Below, one piece after another: positions 39,101 to 52,175 of a DNA stretch of 64,000 nt. The notes under the pieces were generated by a model. It ran no database searches and had not been told where the DNA came from. It saw only the letters and a program-made list of their open reading frames with translations. The number at the start of each line of letters is the position of its first letter. Positions within the stretch are counted from its first letter, which is position 1. Origin of the DNA: Anoplolepis gracilipes (taxonomy: Eukaryota; Arthropoda; Insecta; Hymenoptera; Formicidae); assembly GCF_047496725.1 (NCBI RefSeq), contig NC_132985.1, forward strand, positions 4,300,001 through 4,364,000, read 5' to 3'. The translations under genes and the position numbers were made by a program.

Positions 39101-42100
39101 CATAATTTTTATTAATCTTTTAAAGGGGAATTTTTTTTTTTTTTCTTTTCAATAGAAAGGAAGATTTAAATATTTTTATATATTGCGTTGAACAACGGTT
39201 TTATATCTCATTTCATCAAGTTTTCTCGTGCTTATAATGGTTTCCCAGTCTTTCAACGACTAAAACGCGTGCGAAAAAAGAGCTACGATCGTTTGCGCGA
39301 GCAAACGCGGCCTGTGAGACAATGGTCCGATATATATGATGAGCTTCCACATTGGCTATTACGTTACTTCCGGTAACACAAACCAGCACTTTGCCGGCAT
39401 AACGCTGACACGGTGGTGTTTAGATCGGATCTTGATCTATTAAGGGGCTTATACCCGCTCCCTTATAAGCCGGGCGCAGGATCTAGACACGTCAGTCAAT
39501 TTGTTACAATCTTCGTCAATTCGCCAGCAAATGTGTCAGTTAGTCGATTTCTTTGGCCGATGAAATATTTCATCATATGTTATCTATTATGATCGCAAAC
39601 TACGTCGCAAATAAAAGTCAATTAAGCGTAAATGATTTTAATATTAAGCAAAGCTTAATATTATTGTTGGAAAAATACGGTAACTCAATTTTCATAATAA
39701 TAATATTGTAAATAGATAATTGCAAAATAATTCTGTGCATTCTAAGGTATCTTTTTATCGATTATATTATTACGGTATATTTACTAAATACATTTCTCTT
39801 AAATTTAATAAAAATTTGCAGTCTTTTACCAGCCGATTGCTAACTTAAAATCTGACAACACGCTGTTGCATATTCGTCGGAAGTTGCTCTAATTCGCGGT
39901 TGAAGGAGTTCTTAAACGGGGTCTCACTCTTGATGAAAGCGCCTCTTTAAATCTAATTAGCGCCAATAGAGTGCTGCATTCAGCCGCCGTTAGAAAATCT
40001 CACTTGCATTCATAACATCACGCGAAAGTAATCGACAAAATAATAAAGAGATTCGACTTTATATTATTAAAGTTGATTTCATTTCTAAAAATTACCACCT
40101 TAAGTTTCAAGCTAAAAAATCAGATTATTACGCGATTGAGATATAAATGTCTATCCGGTTGACGAAATTGCCACTGTTTTGTCGTCAAAACGGTGTTAAA
40201 ATAATTTTAAAATCCGACAATACACGTGTCACTATGCTTGCCAATACGCGAATTGCATCTTCAAACATCCGTCATTGATAATTTTGTACGTATTATGCCA
40301 GAAATTTCGTCATTTTCACGTACGTCATTTCATGTTATTTAAGCCAATTCTTTTTCGAGCTCTCATTACAAGAATTTTTAAAAAGATATTTTATCGTTTA
40401 TCTTGGAAACTATCTAGTAATAATATAAGAAGAAATTTCTTTTATAGAATTCCTTTTTTTTAATTTAGTAAGTAAATCTTTATTCAAATACGTATTTTGA
40501 CACAAGATCAAAGTATATAATAATTTTAAATATAATTTGCAATAATTCAATGTGCAAATTTTAATGCAGATAATAATAGCAACAATGTATAGTAACATAC
40601 AAATATGTAAACTTATTAATTATTTTTGATCGTTCCCAGGAATCGTTATGAAGTTGTAATAAAAATTAAGAAACATTAAAATTAATTAAAAAAAAATCCG
40701 TAAAGTTGTAAAAGCCATAAAATTTTGCTGTTTTTTTTTTAATATGTCTTAATAGAATATGATGTTTTTTTATATAAATAATCAACGCGCAAAAGAATAT
40801 TCCGTGATCTATATAAAGTTCCTTTCTCTTTTTTTCTCTTTTTCAATTTGTAGTATTGCAAATTTCACCAGCGTTTATTCTCATTTTGCGCAAAAGTTCC
40901 TGGAAATAATTCTTGATACAACAGGCGAGAGGTATACGTTGCTCTGACAATAATGTTGTCGTCAGAGAGTGTCGATAACTGAGAGTCCTCTGGTTTCTCC
41001 TTCATTCTTTCCCCTCCCTCTCTTCTCTCACTACTCTCTCTCTTTTTCGCCTCTTTTCATCCCTGCATACAGGGGTGTGCTTTCCGGGGTAGAAGCCGTG
41101 CTATCGACCACTGTCGCGAAAGCCACGCCTTTGCCCAGGTGAGCATGCAGGGAGCTGTTTCCACCCCTCTTTCTCTCTAGGCTATATATATATTCCGTAT
41201 ATGCGCGCATACATGCACACGTTTGTGCCCTCACACACGGACGTGAAATATATGCGCGTTTACTCTGACACAGAGTAACTAACTTCAATGTAACTCGAGA
41301 GAAGGAAAGGAAAACTTTCGATGTGCTGCTGCTACTATCTAGAAATAAGTCTTTTAATAGGAACTTTATCGATTTATGAAAATTAATTTAACTCGGTTTT
41401 TATTTGAACAAGTGATAAAAACGCGACTTTTTTTTTAACGGAAATATCGAGATATTTTAGTGCCATAAATAATGAAAAGAAAGGAAATTTTGACGAATTA
41501 AACTTTAAGGCTGCAAGTAAGGGAGGTCTTGTTCCAACAATTACTCTTAAATAATCTTGACTTTAATAATAGAAAATCTCAACTTTATAATAAATAATAA
41601 ATATTGCTGCAGAGAAAAAGCAATATCTTTTTCATTTTTAATAAAAAAGAAATATTTTATGTATGAAACAGGGCCACACGAATAATGCGGATTGCAGTCG
41701 CTATGCGCGTTTGAATAGATTTCAGATTTATTGTCGCGATTCAAGTCGTCGCAGTTTTGATTTTCACGAATATGCCAGCATTTATGCGTTGGTGTCCACG
41801 TTTAACAGGCTTATCCATGGTACGGTAAACGTGGCATTATGTCTCAATTCGGGTAAATGCCGGCTTACGACTACCAGGGGGGAGAGAAGAGCCGTTCGCT
41901 GCGGCCGGTGCGCTGCGGGATTCCCTCTGAAGAAATATCTGGGAGAAATTGAGCGGCAAATCAATGCACGCGCTAACGCCCATCGTGAATGCGTCGTGTT
42001 TTCACAGAGTTTTCAGCAGGCGAAAATCCTGATGGATAATCTCGCTCGCGTCTCCTACGCATCGTTACTCGAATCTCGCTCGCTAAACGCGTTATTGTCC

Positions 42101-44500
42101 GCGATCAAGCTGGCATTTGAGTGATTGTCACGTTTGTTATGTTCGGAGAAACGATCTCGATATTTATTTTTTTTCATTGAATCTTAGAAAATCTCTCGTA
42201 TTCTTATTGATAGCTAGCGATTGCATAAGAATTAATCATGTGACCTTTGACATGCAGGTTGCCTGGTGAGATTACGAAAATTTATTAATTATTATTAAAG
42301 AAGTTTTTTTTTCATTTATTTTATTGTATAGAAATATATAAATATATTTTGTCTAATAGAAATTTGATTTCTACGTGGATAGTGAAATTAATGTTAAGTA
42401 AAAATATTTTTTTTATACAATTTTTATAATTTTTATATCGTATAGATATTATGTGTTATATATGCATTATCTATGAGACACGCGTTTTATTATAATCTCG
42501 AGTGCTCTTTCGCGCACATTTCAGGTTACGGTTAGGGCGCGGGAAGAGATGATAGGATCGCGGGAAATATGGTGACAGCGTGTCACCGCCGTCACATCGT
42601 CGGTGATTCCTGAACGATTTCGAATATATATCGGCGTAACCATCGGTTAATGGTTTAAGCGCGTGTGCACCCCATTGTCACGGGGGTGAAATAACCCCGA
42701 TGGGGCGTGGGAGGGTCGCTCGACACGTCCTCGCGGAATTAGGGTCCTTCGATTGGGTATGTATCGTTCGACGCGGACCCTTGATCGTTCTTACCGTCAT
42801 CCTTTAAGGGCTTTTCAAATTTTCACAAATCTTGACAAGAAAGATTCAGACTTTGACACATAACATGTTGTTTGAATAAAGTTTAATAGTTAAAATTAAG
42901 TTAAATATTGTTCTCTAACAAAATTGTTCTAAAACCAATGTACACTTTATTTAACGTTGAAATGCTTGGAAATTTAATTTTTTAATAATAATTTTTAAAT
43001 ATTTTTTTATTAGCTGATATTCTTAATTTTATACGTGATAGATATTGTTAGTAAAAAGATTTATATTTGAGAATAGAATTTTTAAAAGATTTTATACTGG
43101 TAAAAAAATAACATTTTTGAAATTTAATATTATATTTTTAAAATCTAGCTAGTACATATATATGTTTTTAGTTTATAATATTTCACATTTAATTTTTATG
43201 TTCTAAAGTCACGCGGAGGGAACACCTCGGGTGACAAACACAACGTCGAGTAAATCACGACTGTCACCGCGGGTAGAAGTGGAAGAAAAAGTTGTTCCAT
43301 TTTGAGACGAGAAGCTCGTTTAAGCAGATTTAGCCGCGAAACCGGGAAACGTTTAAGAGGGCAAAGGGCTTCGTAAGGAAGCTGGCGCAAAGTAGTCGGG
43401 ATTAAAAGGGCCAGAAAAAACTCCCGTCCTCCTCGGCACGGCTCCAATTTTTCCTCTCGATTCCGCAAGCAAAGGAATCTATTGTACAAAATGTTGTAGC
43501 TCGAAATAGCTTTCAACGAGAGAATCGATATATTTTTCTATGATACATTATAACATATACACCCTTCGCGTGATTCTCATCGATCACTGCTGTGAATCAT
43601 GTGATGGTTTTTAAAAGCCATAAGAAAGAAAAAGAGAACTAAAATATTAATCTATTTTATTTTATTTGAGAAAATTTGACAACTAAATAAATATAAATAT
43701 AATTAATATATAAATAGATAAATATAATTAATCAATTTTAACATTTTTTATTTTTCAATATCATTTCAATAATAAAAGAAAAAATTATCGTATGTATATT
43801 GTAATAATAATTTTTAACTGTTAAAAAACTTTACCTGTTAGCTTTAATAAAATCAAAACCAAGATTTTTATTTTTATTATTATTAAAAGAAAGTGAGTAG
43901 TAATTAATCGATTGTCTACGATATATTTTTTTCTGACGAAACTATAATTGCGTATGGTCGCTTCTCCGGTTGGTATCAATCGAGGAACCACAGTGCATAT
44001 CAAGTGTCAATGTTTGGTCACTTAACCGTGACTAACGGCCCGCTAACTGTCGTTTAACCATGGTCCTGTTTGTTCAATCTACGTTCAACCATTTCGTGCA
44101 CGCGTCTTGTTCAAACAAATGGCTCAACTTTTCGTTCCCAAAGGACGTGCGAAGAACAGAATTTGCTGGGGGCGCAAATAGTACGTTGTATGAAATCTGT
44201 ATTCGGAAAAATGCTGTCTAAAACGTTGCAAAATTATTATGAAATTTTTAGTTTATCATTTTTAATTATAGATAAAAAAATATACATCGACAGAATTTAA
44301 GAAAGTTTTAATTTAAGAATTAAAAATAAAGAAATTTAAAGTAGAAAGTATAGTGTGTATTAAAAAAATCAGAAAAGGTTTTATAAAATTATAATTTTTT
44401 TAGAAAGAAGAAAAATTGATTCCGAATGTTTAAGAATTCAATTAAGAAAGCAGATGAAAGAAAGTGAAAGAACGTATAGAATATATTGATTGACATATTA
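36181..44500. other. Gene-free region, middle part
   Basis: CpG-rich islands near 36220-36400, 36700-37350, 37740-38240, 38560-38900, 39230-39500, 41000-41300, 41680-42130, 42530-42810 and 43200-43500 alternate with AT-rich DNA. The 153-codon frame at 41663-42124 (+) is the longest in the interval, but I recognise no domain in it. A hairpin is at 39446-39471. Confidence 0.55.
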
Positions 44501-47026
44501 ATCGAAATCGAAAACAAGAGAGATGGCGCGTGGAGAATTCGCCTGGGGAACTGAAAAACGAATTAGTTTTCCGCGTACGGGGCTTTATTGATTAAGTAAT
44601 CTTAATACATCGCTGGGCCGCAATGTACCATAAAGAGAGCGGAACCGGAAACGATCCATTCTTAGCGGGGAATATGCTTTGTCGGCGGCGGTCGCTCTCC
44701 GCCGCTCCGAATTTCTGCTTTGATTAATCTACTCGGACTTTTTTCCACCCGCGAGAGAGAGACTTATCATCTCGACCGGCGATGCACGCTCTTCCTGGCA
44801 AGCTTCCAGAGCACACTCTGCACTCTCAGGTTGCCGCCGTCTCGAGATATCGCGCGAGATGTTACTGGGAAAAATCGATTCGCGTCCTTATGAATCTCGA
44901 CCGTTGCCAGAACGCGACAAGAAAGTCGTGAGGGCCATTGTTATTGCGGTATACGAGCGTCGGAAAGCATCGAGTTTCGGTAAATTGCAACAAAATAAAG
45001 CTCGAAGAAAGCTATTTATTGTTTGTCCTCTGCGAAGTAGCCAAACATGTTGCGACGAACATGTTTTTCTGGAACGTCTTCGAGAATAAAAATGTTTAAA
45101 TCGAAAATATCGCTGTAAGAGAGACCCAAATAATTCTGTACATCAGGAGAGATAAAATGGATATGAGAAACGAAATCTTTTTTAACGCGAATAAATATGT
45201 CAGAAACTTTCTTTTTTAAATTTCTTGTTTTAATTAATAAAATAAAATATTATTATTATAAATATTAAACTAAATTAAATTAAATACTTTGCCGAATTAA
45301 TCCAATGCACATATATTATTTCACCCACTTTCTTAAATGAATTAGCAAAAATGTCTGATTAAAGTAACGACAGGATTTCATTAAAAATCAGTAAGATTTC
45401 ACTGTTTTCAATATTATACTTATAATTAAAATTATCGATGATAATACACTGATTTTATTTAACAGTGCAAAGACACTATATTTTACATTGACGTAAACAT
45501 GCGAAAGCGTGCGTATTTTTCCTGGGTATACGTTTTACAATCTTAAGGAATTTACACACATTTTCAGCCATGACATCGAGATCCGTCTCTTCAGTACATC
45601 CGATAATGTTTGAACGACAACGCTCTCTCGAACAACGCTGACGATTCGACCGTTCGACATCCGTCCAACTCCTTTGAAACTCCTAACAGCACAATAAACT
45701 GCCCGCGGCAGAAAGTTTTCGGGATTGAAAAAGTTTCGGACAAACTTCTGCCGCCCCTCGACGCGGACGGACATTCAGATTTCCGTCGGACGTACCGAGA
45801 GAATACCGATCGAACAAGTACTAAACGCGCCTTTTTATTCTCGGACTCGAAGAAAAACACGTCCAACTCGTTGAAATAAGTCGGTTAACGTCAGTGATTT
45901 GTTCTTTGCAATATTTTAGAATATTTGTTCTACCCCGTGCCTTTTCTTTCAGTATTGTACAAGTATAATATAATTAAAAACCAGATGCGACATACAAAAG
46001 AAAAATTTACTTTAATATTTACATATTAATGTCTATATGTTTATTTAGAAAAAGTTATTCATTATTTTATTTATTAATTTTTTGTGCAATTATATATCGA
46101 GTTTAAGATACGATTAGTTTTTTTAGAAAATATCAGAAAAATTAAATTTATATATTTATATATGAAAGAACCAAATTTATATAAAATTATTAAAACAAAT
46201 AAATAAATCTATTATCTAATATTTTATCAATGTTTATTCTGCAATTATTTCTGAGGAAGATTATTAAGGTTGAGATGAAATGCAATAATACAAATGAAGA
46301 CCAATGGTGTTATGTGAATGGAAAAGAGCAGCGTCAACGCGGAATCAATACCAATTAGGACGCTCCTTCCGGTCACGCGACTTAGCACCCCCGCATAATG
46401 TCGGCACGTGTCATGTGCGTGAGCCTTTAAAAAAATGATAAAAAGGGAACGTCGCTTCCGGTTCCAACGTCAATCGGAACAACGGCGGTTCGCTCGATCC
46501 CGGTGCGTTCTGATCTCCAAGGGTCATCGAAGATCGCGCAGAGTTCTTATGGAGTTTTTCGCGGTTTTATCGAAACAATCGTCAATGTTTCGTCATAAAG
46601 CGTGAGAACAAGTTATCGAATATAAAACTTAAATTATAACAGAATTGACATAATAATTTATGTATGCGTAGGTATTTTCAATGAAAAAATGTCAAAAAAT
46701 AATAGAAGGACATAAAGTGTGTAAAAAATCAAATCAGCGATTAATTAAAAAGTAAAAATACTAGTATTTGGAAAGAGAAAAACTTCAAGAATTTCGAGTA
46801 TATCGATTCACCGGTTTGATTAGTTTTATGTATACGATCGACTAACAATAAGAGAGAGACCCGCGATAGCCCGGGGATAGAGTTAAAAGAGTCCACGCAA
46901 ACATCTCGTACATTATACGGAATTTCCACCCCACGGAAACCAGCCAATAAAACACCCCCGGAACACGTCGTCCACTCGTCCTCTCTCCTCCCGCCTGCCC
47001 GTAACTACATTGTCGAAGTTTTTTCG

Positions 47027-47049
47027 TTTTTTTTTTTTTTTTTTTTTTT
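47027..47049. repeat. Poly(T) run of 23
   Basis: Homopolymer followed by a C/T-rich stretch to about 47150. On the - strand this is an A-rich start and G/A-rich tract. Confidence 0.95.
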
Positions 47050-49078
47050 CTATCCTCGGCGACGTTCATCCTCGTTCTCTTTCTCCATTCATTCCCCGCT
47101 TCACCTCCCTTCGTCTCCGTTGTTCTGTATTTTTCCTTTTTTTTCTGGGTTCTCTAAGAGTGCGCACACCCCTTCGATTACATTCGGAAATATTAGGGGA
47201 CGTCCCGTCGCTCGACAAACTATCAATTTATTTTCGGCTATTGATTGGCGTATCCCGGCGCGATACGCTGACTCCTGAGAGATTTTTATCTCCTCGTATG
47301 CATCTCTTGGATACTCGCAGCTCGCACTTTGCAGCCGCGTGGATCCTAGGTGATTCAATTGGATCGTTTGACACGAAAATTCAACTATCATTATGTTCCA
47401 TGCATTTGAAAATAATATTTATTGAACCGCGTGTTAAAAGCAAATGTAAAGAAAATAAAGAAGGTAAAATTATTTTGCTTTATAAATTTATACAATTAAA
47501 TTAAATACTTAAATATATAATTTTTTTCCAGTTTATTAATCCCTATAATTTTTCTTGCAAAAAATTTTAAAGATGTTTGCAGCGTCGCGTTCGCGAGGGA
47601 TGGTTCGCGGAACGTAAAATGCCGACGGCGGCAGATAGGTAGGTAGGTAGAGCAAAAGTCGGTGGACTATGTCCAAATCTATAGATTACGGCTGGTCATA
47701 TAAATCATGGGCCCGGTATAGCGCGCGGGTTGAATGTTATCTCCCGCTTCCGGTTCGGCGCACCGCCGACATTTCGCGCTGGCGGAATATTCCATGTGTG
47801 TGGGGACAGTTTCGTTTTGTACAGTGGCAGGAGAGAAGATCGCCACGAAGCATATGCTGCCCGCTGTCCACTCCATTTACCTCGCTACGTCATCCGCCGA
47901 TGATGCGAGACAAGAAGATAAGAGGAGGTTACGGGGAAAAGGGCAGAAGGGGAGAGGGGGGGGGGAGAGTCCGAGGGAACATCTTTTGTATTATCCCGCT
48001 CCGATAGGAAAAGTGGAGCAATGACAGATACCATTCCTAAGAGCGCATCCTTATTATAATTTATATGTTTCGATGTATCATGCGCTCGCAATATAATATG
48101 TAAAATGTAGGTGACCCACAAACACGCGACTTTAATGACAGGTTCGCTTACAAATTTAGAATTGATCTTATCTTATCGGGAATGTCGAGGTACCAATGGA
48201 TTTCAAGTTAAAAACAACTAAAAACGGCCTTCTCATTATCTATATTTTACGGTATTGAAATTAGAGTATCATATCTTTTAATTAATTTTACATGGATTCT
48301 GGTTTGAATTTTAACACGCATATATATTTTAATATTTTAATTTGATAATTATATATTATATATAATATTGACATTTATATATTGCCTATTTTTTAGTAAA
48401 TTATAATAAATAGTAATTCAATTTTTTGCTAAAAAATCAAAACTTAAACTAATAATTTATTATTAAACTTAGGAAAAGATAGAAAGAGAGAATGTTGTAG
48501 TAAATTAATTTATTACAATCGACTTTTAGTTCTCTCATAATTAAATTTATAATATTATATATTGTTTAAATTATGGCAATCAGATAATTAATTAAAATTA
48601 CGGAAGATAAAAATTTTTGGCGATAATCGTTATCGTTTGATAATTTAGCTTAGATTTACCTGATTATTTATTATTATTTTTCACACATTATCGTTTCACG
48701 AAATCTAATTAATTAATAAAATTCCACAAAACACTGATATATGATCGCGTTTTATTACGCGACTCGATAAGACAGCGCGATTATATAGCTCGATATTATA
48801 TTATTTTAATCGCGAAAGGAAATCTCTTGCAAGAGATAAGAAACGTCGATTTGAATTCACGATCTGCTTCTTGTTGGTTGAGCGAATAAGTCATAACGCG
48901 AATAATGAAAAGTTTCTCTGGGGGTCGCAAAAGTTAAACGCGATCCCCATCGAGAGTCGATGGGGCGCCCTCAGGAAATCTAAACCGGTAACAAGATGGC
49001 TGCTCGGAAACGGAAACCGGAAGCTTGTCACTCAAGCTACGTTGGCTTCCGGCGTGTCCCGAAAAAAGGGACGGTCTA

Positions 49079-49103
49079 GAAGAGAGAGAGAGAGAGAGAG
49101 AGA
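49079..49103. repeat. (GA)n microsatellite
   Basis: About 12 GA units at the right edge of a CpG-rich island. Confidence 0.95.
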
Positions 49104-50888
49104 AAGGGAGCAGAGATTATTTCGAGTGTATTATTTCGTTACACTCTCTATTGATATAAAGAATATAAAGCAAGAGAATGCTACGATATCACTAAACTAT
49201 TTAAATCTTCTATTACATCATTCTTTTATTCCACATTAATAATATATAGCACAACTAAAGATGTGTATATTATTTAAAACTTTGCAATAGAAAATGTTTA
49301 TAAAATGTTACTAATATTAAAACAAACACTGAATATGGAACAAGAACATGGAATATGGATTAAGAACATTTTGCTTTCGTTCAGATAGAGATTTGATTTA
49401 TGGAAATAATTTACGATATAAAATAAAATATTAAACTCTTCTGATTTGTTTTTTAATTTTAATTAAAAACGAAAAGGAAAGGAGACTTGAAATAATTTTT
49501 GGGTTAAGAAAAATTTGCTTTTTTTAAGATTCAGATTTATTAAATACGCTTCTGTGATATATTAGTTTACTATACGTATCATACACAATGTACATATATA
49601 CAGCTTATATATATAATTAATTAAGGACGAAACACTGTGCAATATATTTTTGCGATTGTTCACAGTATCATGATCTCGCATTTTATTCTTCGATTTATTA
49701 TGACATCAAACATCATAATAATTATCAGCAACGTTATCAGCATAGTACATGTGTTATCGATGTACTATTTTACGATAAAGAATTTAAGTTTAACAATTTA
49801 CAAAATCTGTTAATATCAACGAAATCATTCCGTAGCAAGTTTTCATATAATTAACACTTTCCAAGTAAATGTACAAGGAAATTATTGAAAAAATCATATT
49901 CCGATGAAGATTATATTCAAATTTACGCTACGAAGATGACGTAGTCAGTCATTAAATGTATTCTTCGAACTGGGCACTTGTTTCCTTTTTTGCGCAAATC
50001 TATTGCGAAAAGCGAAAATGTCGCACCAGATAGTCGAGAAATAGACCACAATTGCGTAGCGATATACATGTAGATATATCTTGCAATTATAGAATTATTT
50101 GAGAATCTATTAAACACACCATATATATCATGAATCTTCCAAAAAACACGAGAAACATATGTGCGGAATTACATATTAGTTGTGAACTAATCAATTACGA
50201 ACTGACTCACTCACTTTTGATTTTGAATTTGTCTATTTTATATTTTTAAAAAAGATATTTCTGAACATAGTCTTGATTTGTTTTAATTTTGAAATTATAA
50301 GCGTTTGCCCTAATTTTTAAATAACTTTTTAAAGATTTAGTGCATATATGTATTTTTGGATTTCTCTATTTTTTTCCAATTTCAAGATTATGACCCTTCG
50401 GAACTCTGCGTGTCTACTTTATACACGCACCTACACATGCATAATGAAAACAATAGAATCATGAATTCGACTTTAATTCATTGGCAGTAATTCATTCTCG
50501 TGTGATCTATTATCGAAAAGTTCGAACAAAGACGTTAAATGTGCGTAAATTTAATTATATGGTAGTTAGGACGACACCGTGCACTTCAGGATTAAATCGG
50601 AACTCTTTAAATTTACGATATTCTTTTCTACGACACACGTTCTAAAGACTAAATTCGAACTCTACGTAAATCACCGGGATATTGTATGTAGTAACAAGTT
50701 TGTACAAATACCTTATTTCTCGTAAGAACGCGACATCGATATCGTTTAATAAGATACTTCTTTTCTATACGTTTTTATATCTATAATTTTAATTTATTTA
50801 TTCACGTCAATCTCTAGTTCATATGCGAAATTAGCTCGTACGCGAAAGCGATCTTTGGTTTTTGACAGTATATTCGCACCGTCTTTAA

Positions 50889-50909
50889 TTTTTTTTTTTT
50901 TTTTTTTTT
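50889..50909. repeat. Poly(T) run of 21
   Basis: An uninterrupted homopolymer in AT-rich DNA downstream of vnd. Confidence 0.95.
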
Positions 50910-51850
50910 ATGAATATCAACACCGGCCCCAATAACTTTCAATTGCAGCGCATTGAACTTCAGTTTATTTTAATTCAGAAACTGAAGAATTGCTAGGGAG
51001 AGACGGGCTCGCAGTTTTTTAATTATCTATGTTTTCATTAAATTACTTTGCGTCATCATTAATTTTCCACACTTACTTGCATTTTGAACGTTCAGGTTTT
51101 ATTATTCTTTAAATTGTCGATATCGACATTTTGTTTTTTAGATAAATATTCGTTTATACGCAATAATATGTCCTACGTAAGTTATTTTATGTAATAATAT
51201 GTCGTGATATTTGCTTATCTTTTGAAATGTTAAGATTTGATTGCGACATTTTTTAAGAATATTTGTTCCACGTTATTAATGAATTTATCTTGCTATGTTT
51301 TATATGCTTGATATATTCCATCGTCTATGTGTTTGAATGTTCGTTAATTTTTCTTCCATTTGTTAAAGTTTTTATTTTCTATGCACGTTTTTATCCCATG
51401 CGACAAGAAGAATGCGTGTACATCTTAAACGAGTATTTATTGCTGTCGTAAAACAGCAGTCAATTTTCCGCATCAAGTTTCGACAATAGAATTTTCCTTT
51501 TAAAAAGATTGATCGTTTTAAAACGTTGTCATTTTTCAAACAAGTCAGTATCATTGAACGCGTGATGTGTTTTATGAAATGCTATAAAAATCGTGTTTTA
51601 TTCAAAGGTCTCGGAATACACACGATTATTGTTGAAATTTATTCAATTGTCAGCTGGTCACGCTTTTTATAATTTGAAAGGACTTGATTTTTTGTCTCGC
51701 TTTAATTTTGTCGCACATTTGAATTGTATCAGAAGAGTCCAAGTGGATATGCAATTATTCACTAACACTCGAGAAATATATATAGAGTTGAAAGAACCGA
51801 TGTCTTAAAATTATTTCTCGATCATTCTTCCTCTTTTCAGTTGATTGCAG

Positions 51851-52175
51851 TTTATTCTCAATTATATTATAACTTTTCATGTCCATTTTTTTGCTTCAAC
51901 TCTTTATCTTTCTGAATGGATTTTCCATAGTATTCATAGTTAATCTACAATCATTAACACATAATCATCGTACACACTATCGTGTGTATCATCATGAATT
52001 TTCGTGCACTTTTCGCGCTCAACATTGCTAAAAATTTTTTTTTCCATCTCGAGTTTCTCACGTCTGTCCGATCGATTATATTCACATCTTATCACAGCAG
52101 CGTCTTTATCGCCGATGATTCACGAGATGATCATTCACCGCGCGGATCGTTTCTCTCTTGTCCAAATTTTTTTTT
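51851..52175 (-). terminator. vnd 3' UTR with candidate polyadenylation signal
   Basis: On the - strand an AATAAA is read at 51856-51851, about 320 bases after the stop. Others further on are possible. Confidence 0.4.

Larger units (their letters stand above)
44501..51850. other. Gene-free region, right part, up to the vnd 3' end
   Basis: CpG-rich islands near 44520-45080, 45530-45890, 46320-46540, 46850-47370, 47580-48020 and 48850-49080. From 49110 to about 51850 the DNA is uniformly AT-rich. Simple repeats are T23 at 47027-47049, a GA run at 49079-49103 and T21 at 50889-50909. The 164-codon frame at 47010-47504 begins in the poly(T) and is dominated by Phe/Ser/Leu, so it is not taken as a gene. 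Confidence 0.55.

Noticed and set aside
47010..47504. 164-codon + frame
   Set aside because: It starts in a poly(T) run, is dominated by Phe/Ser/Leu, and an opposite-strand frame is open too. No domain or splice context was seen.
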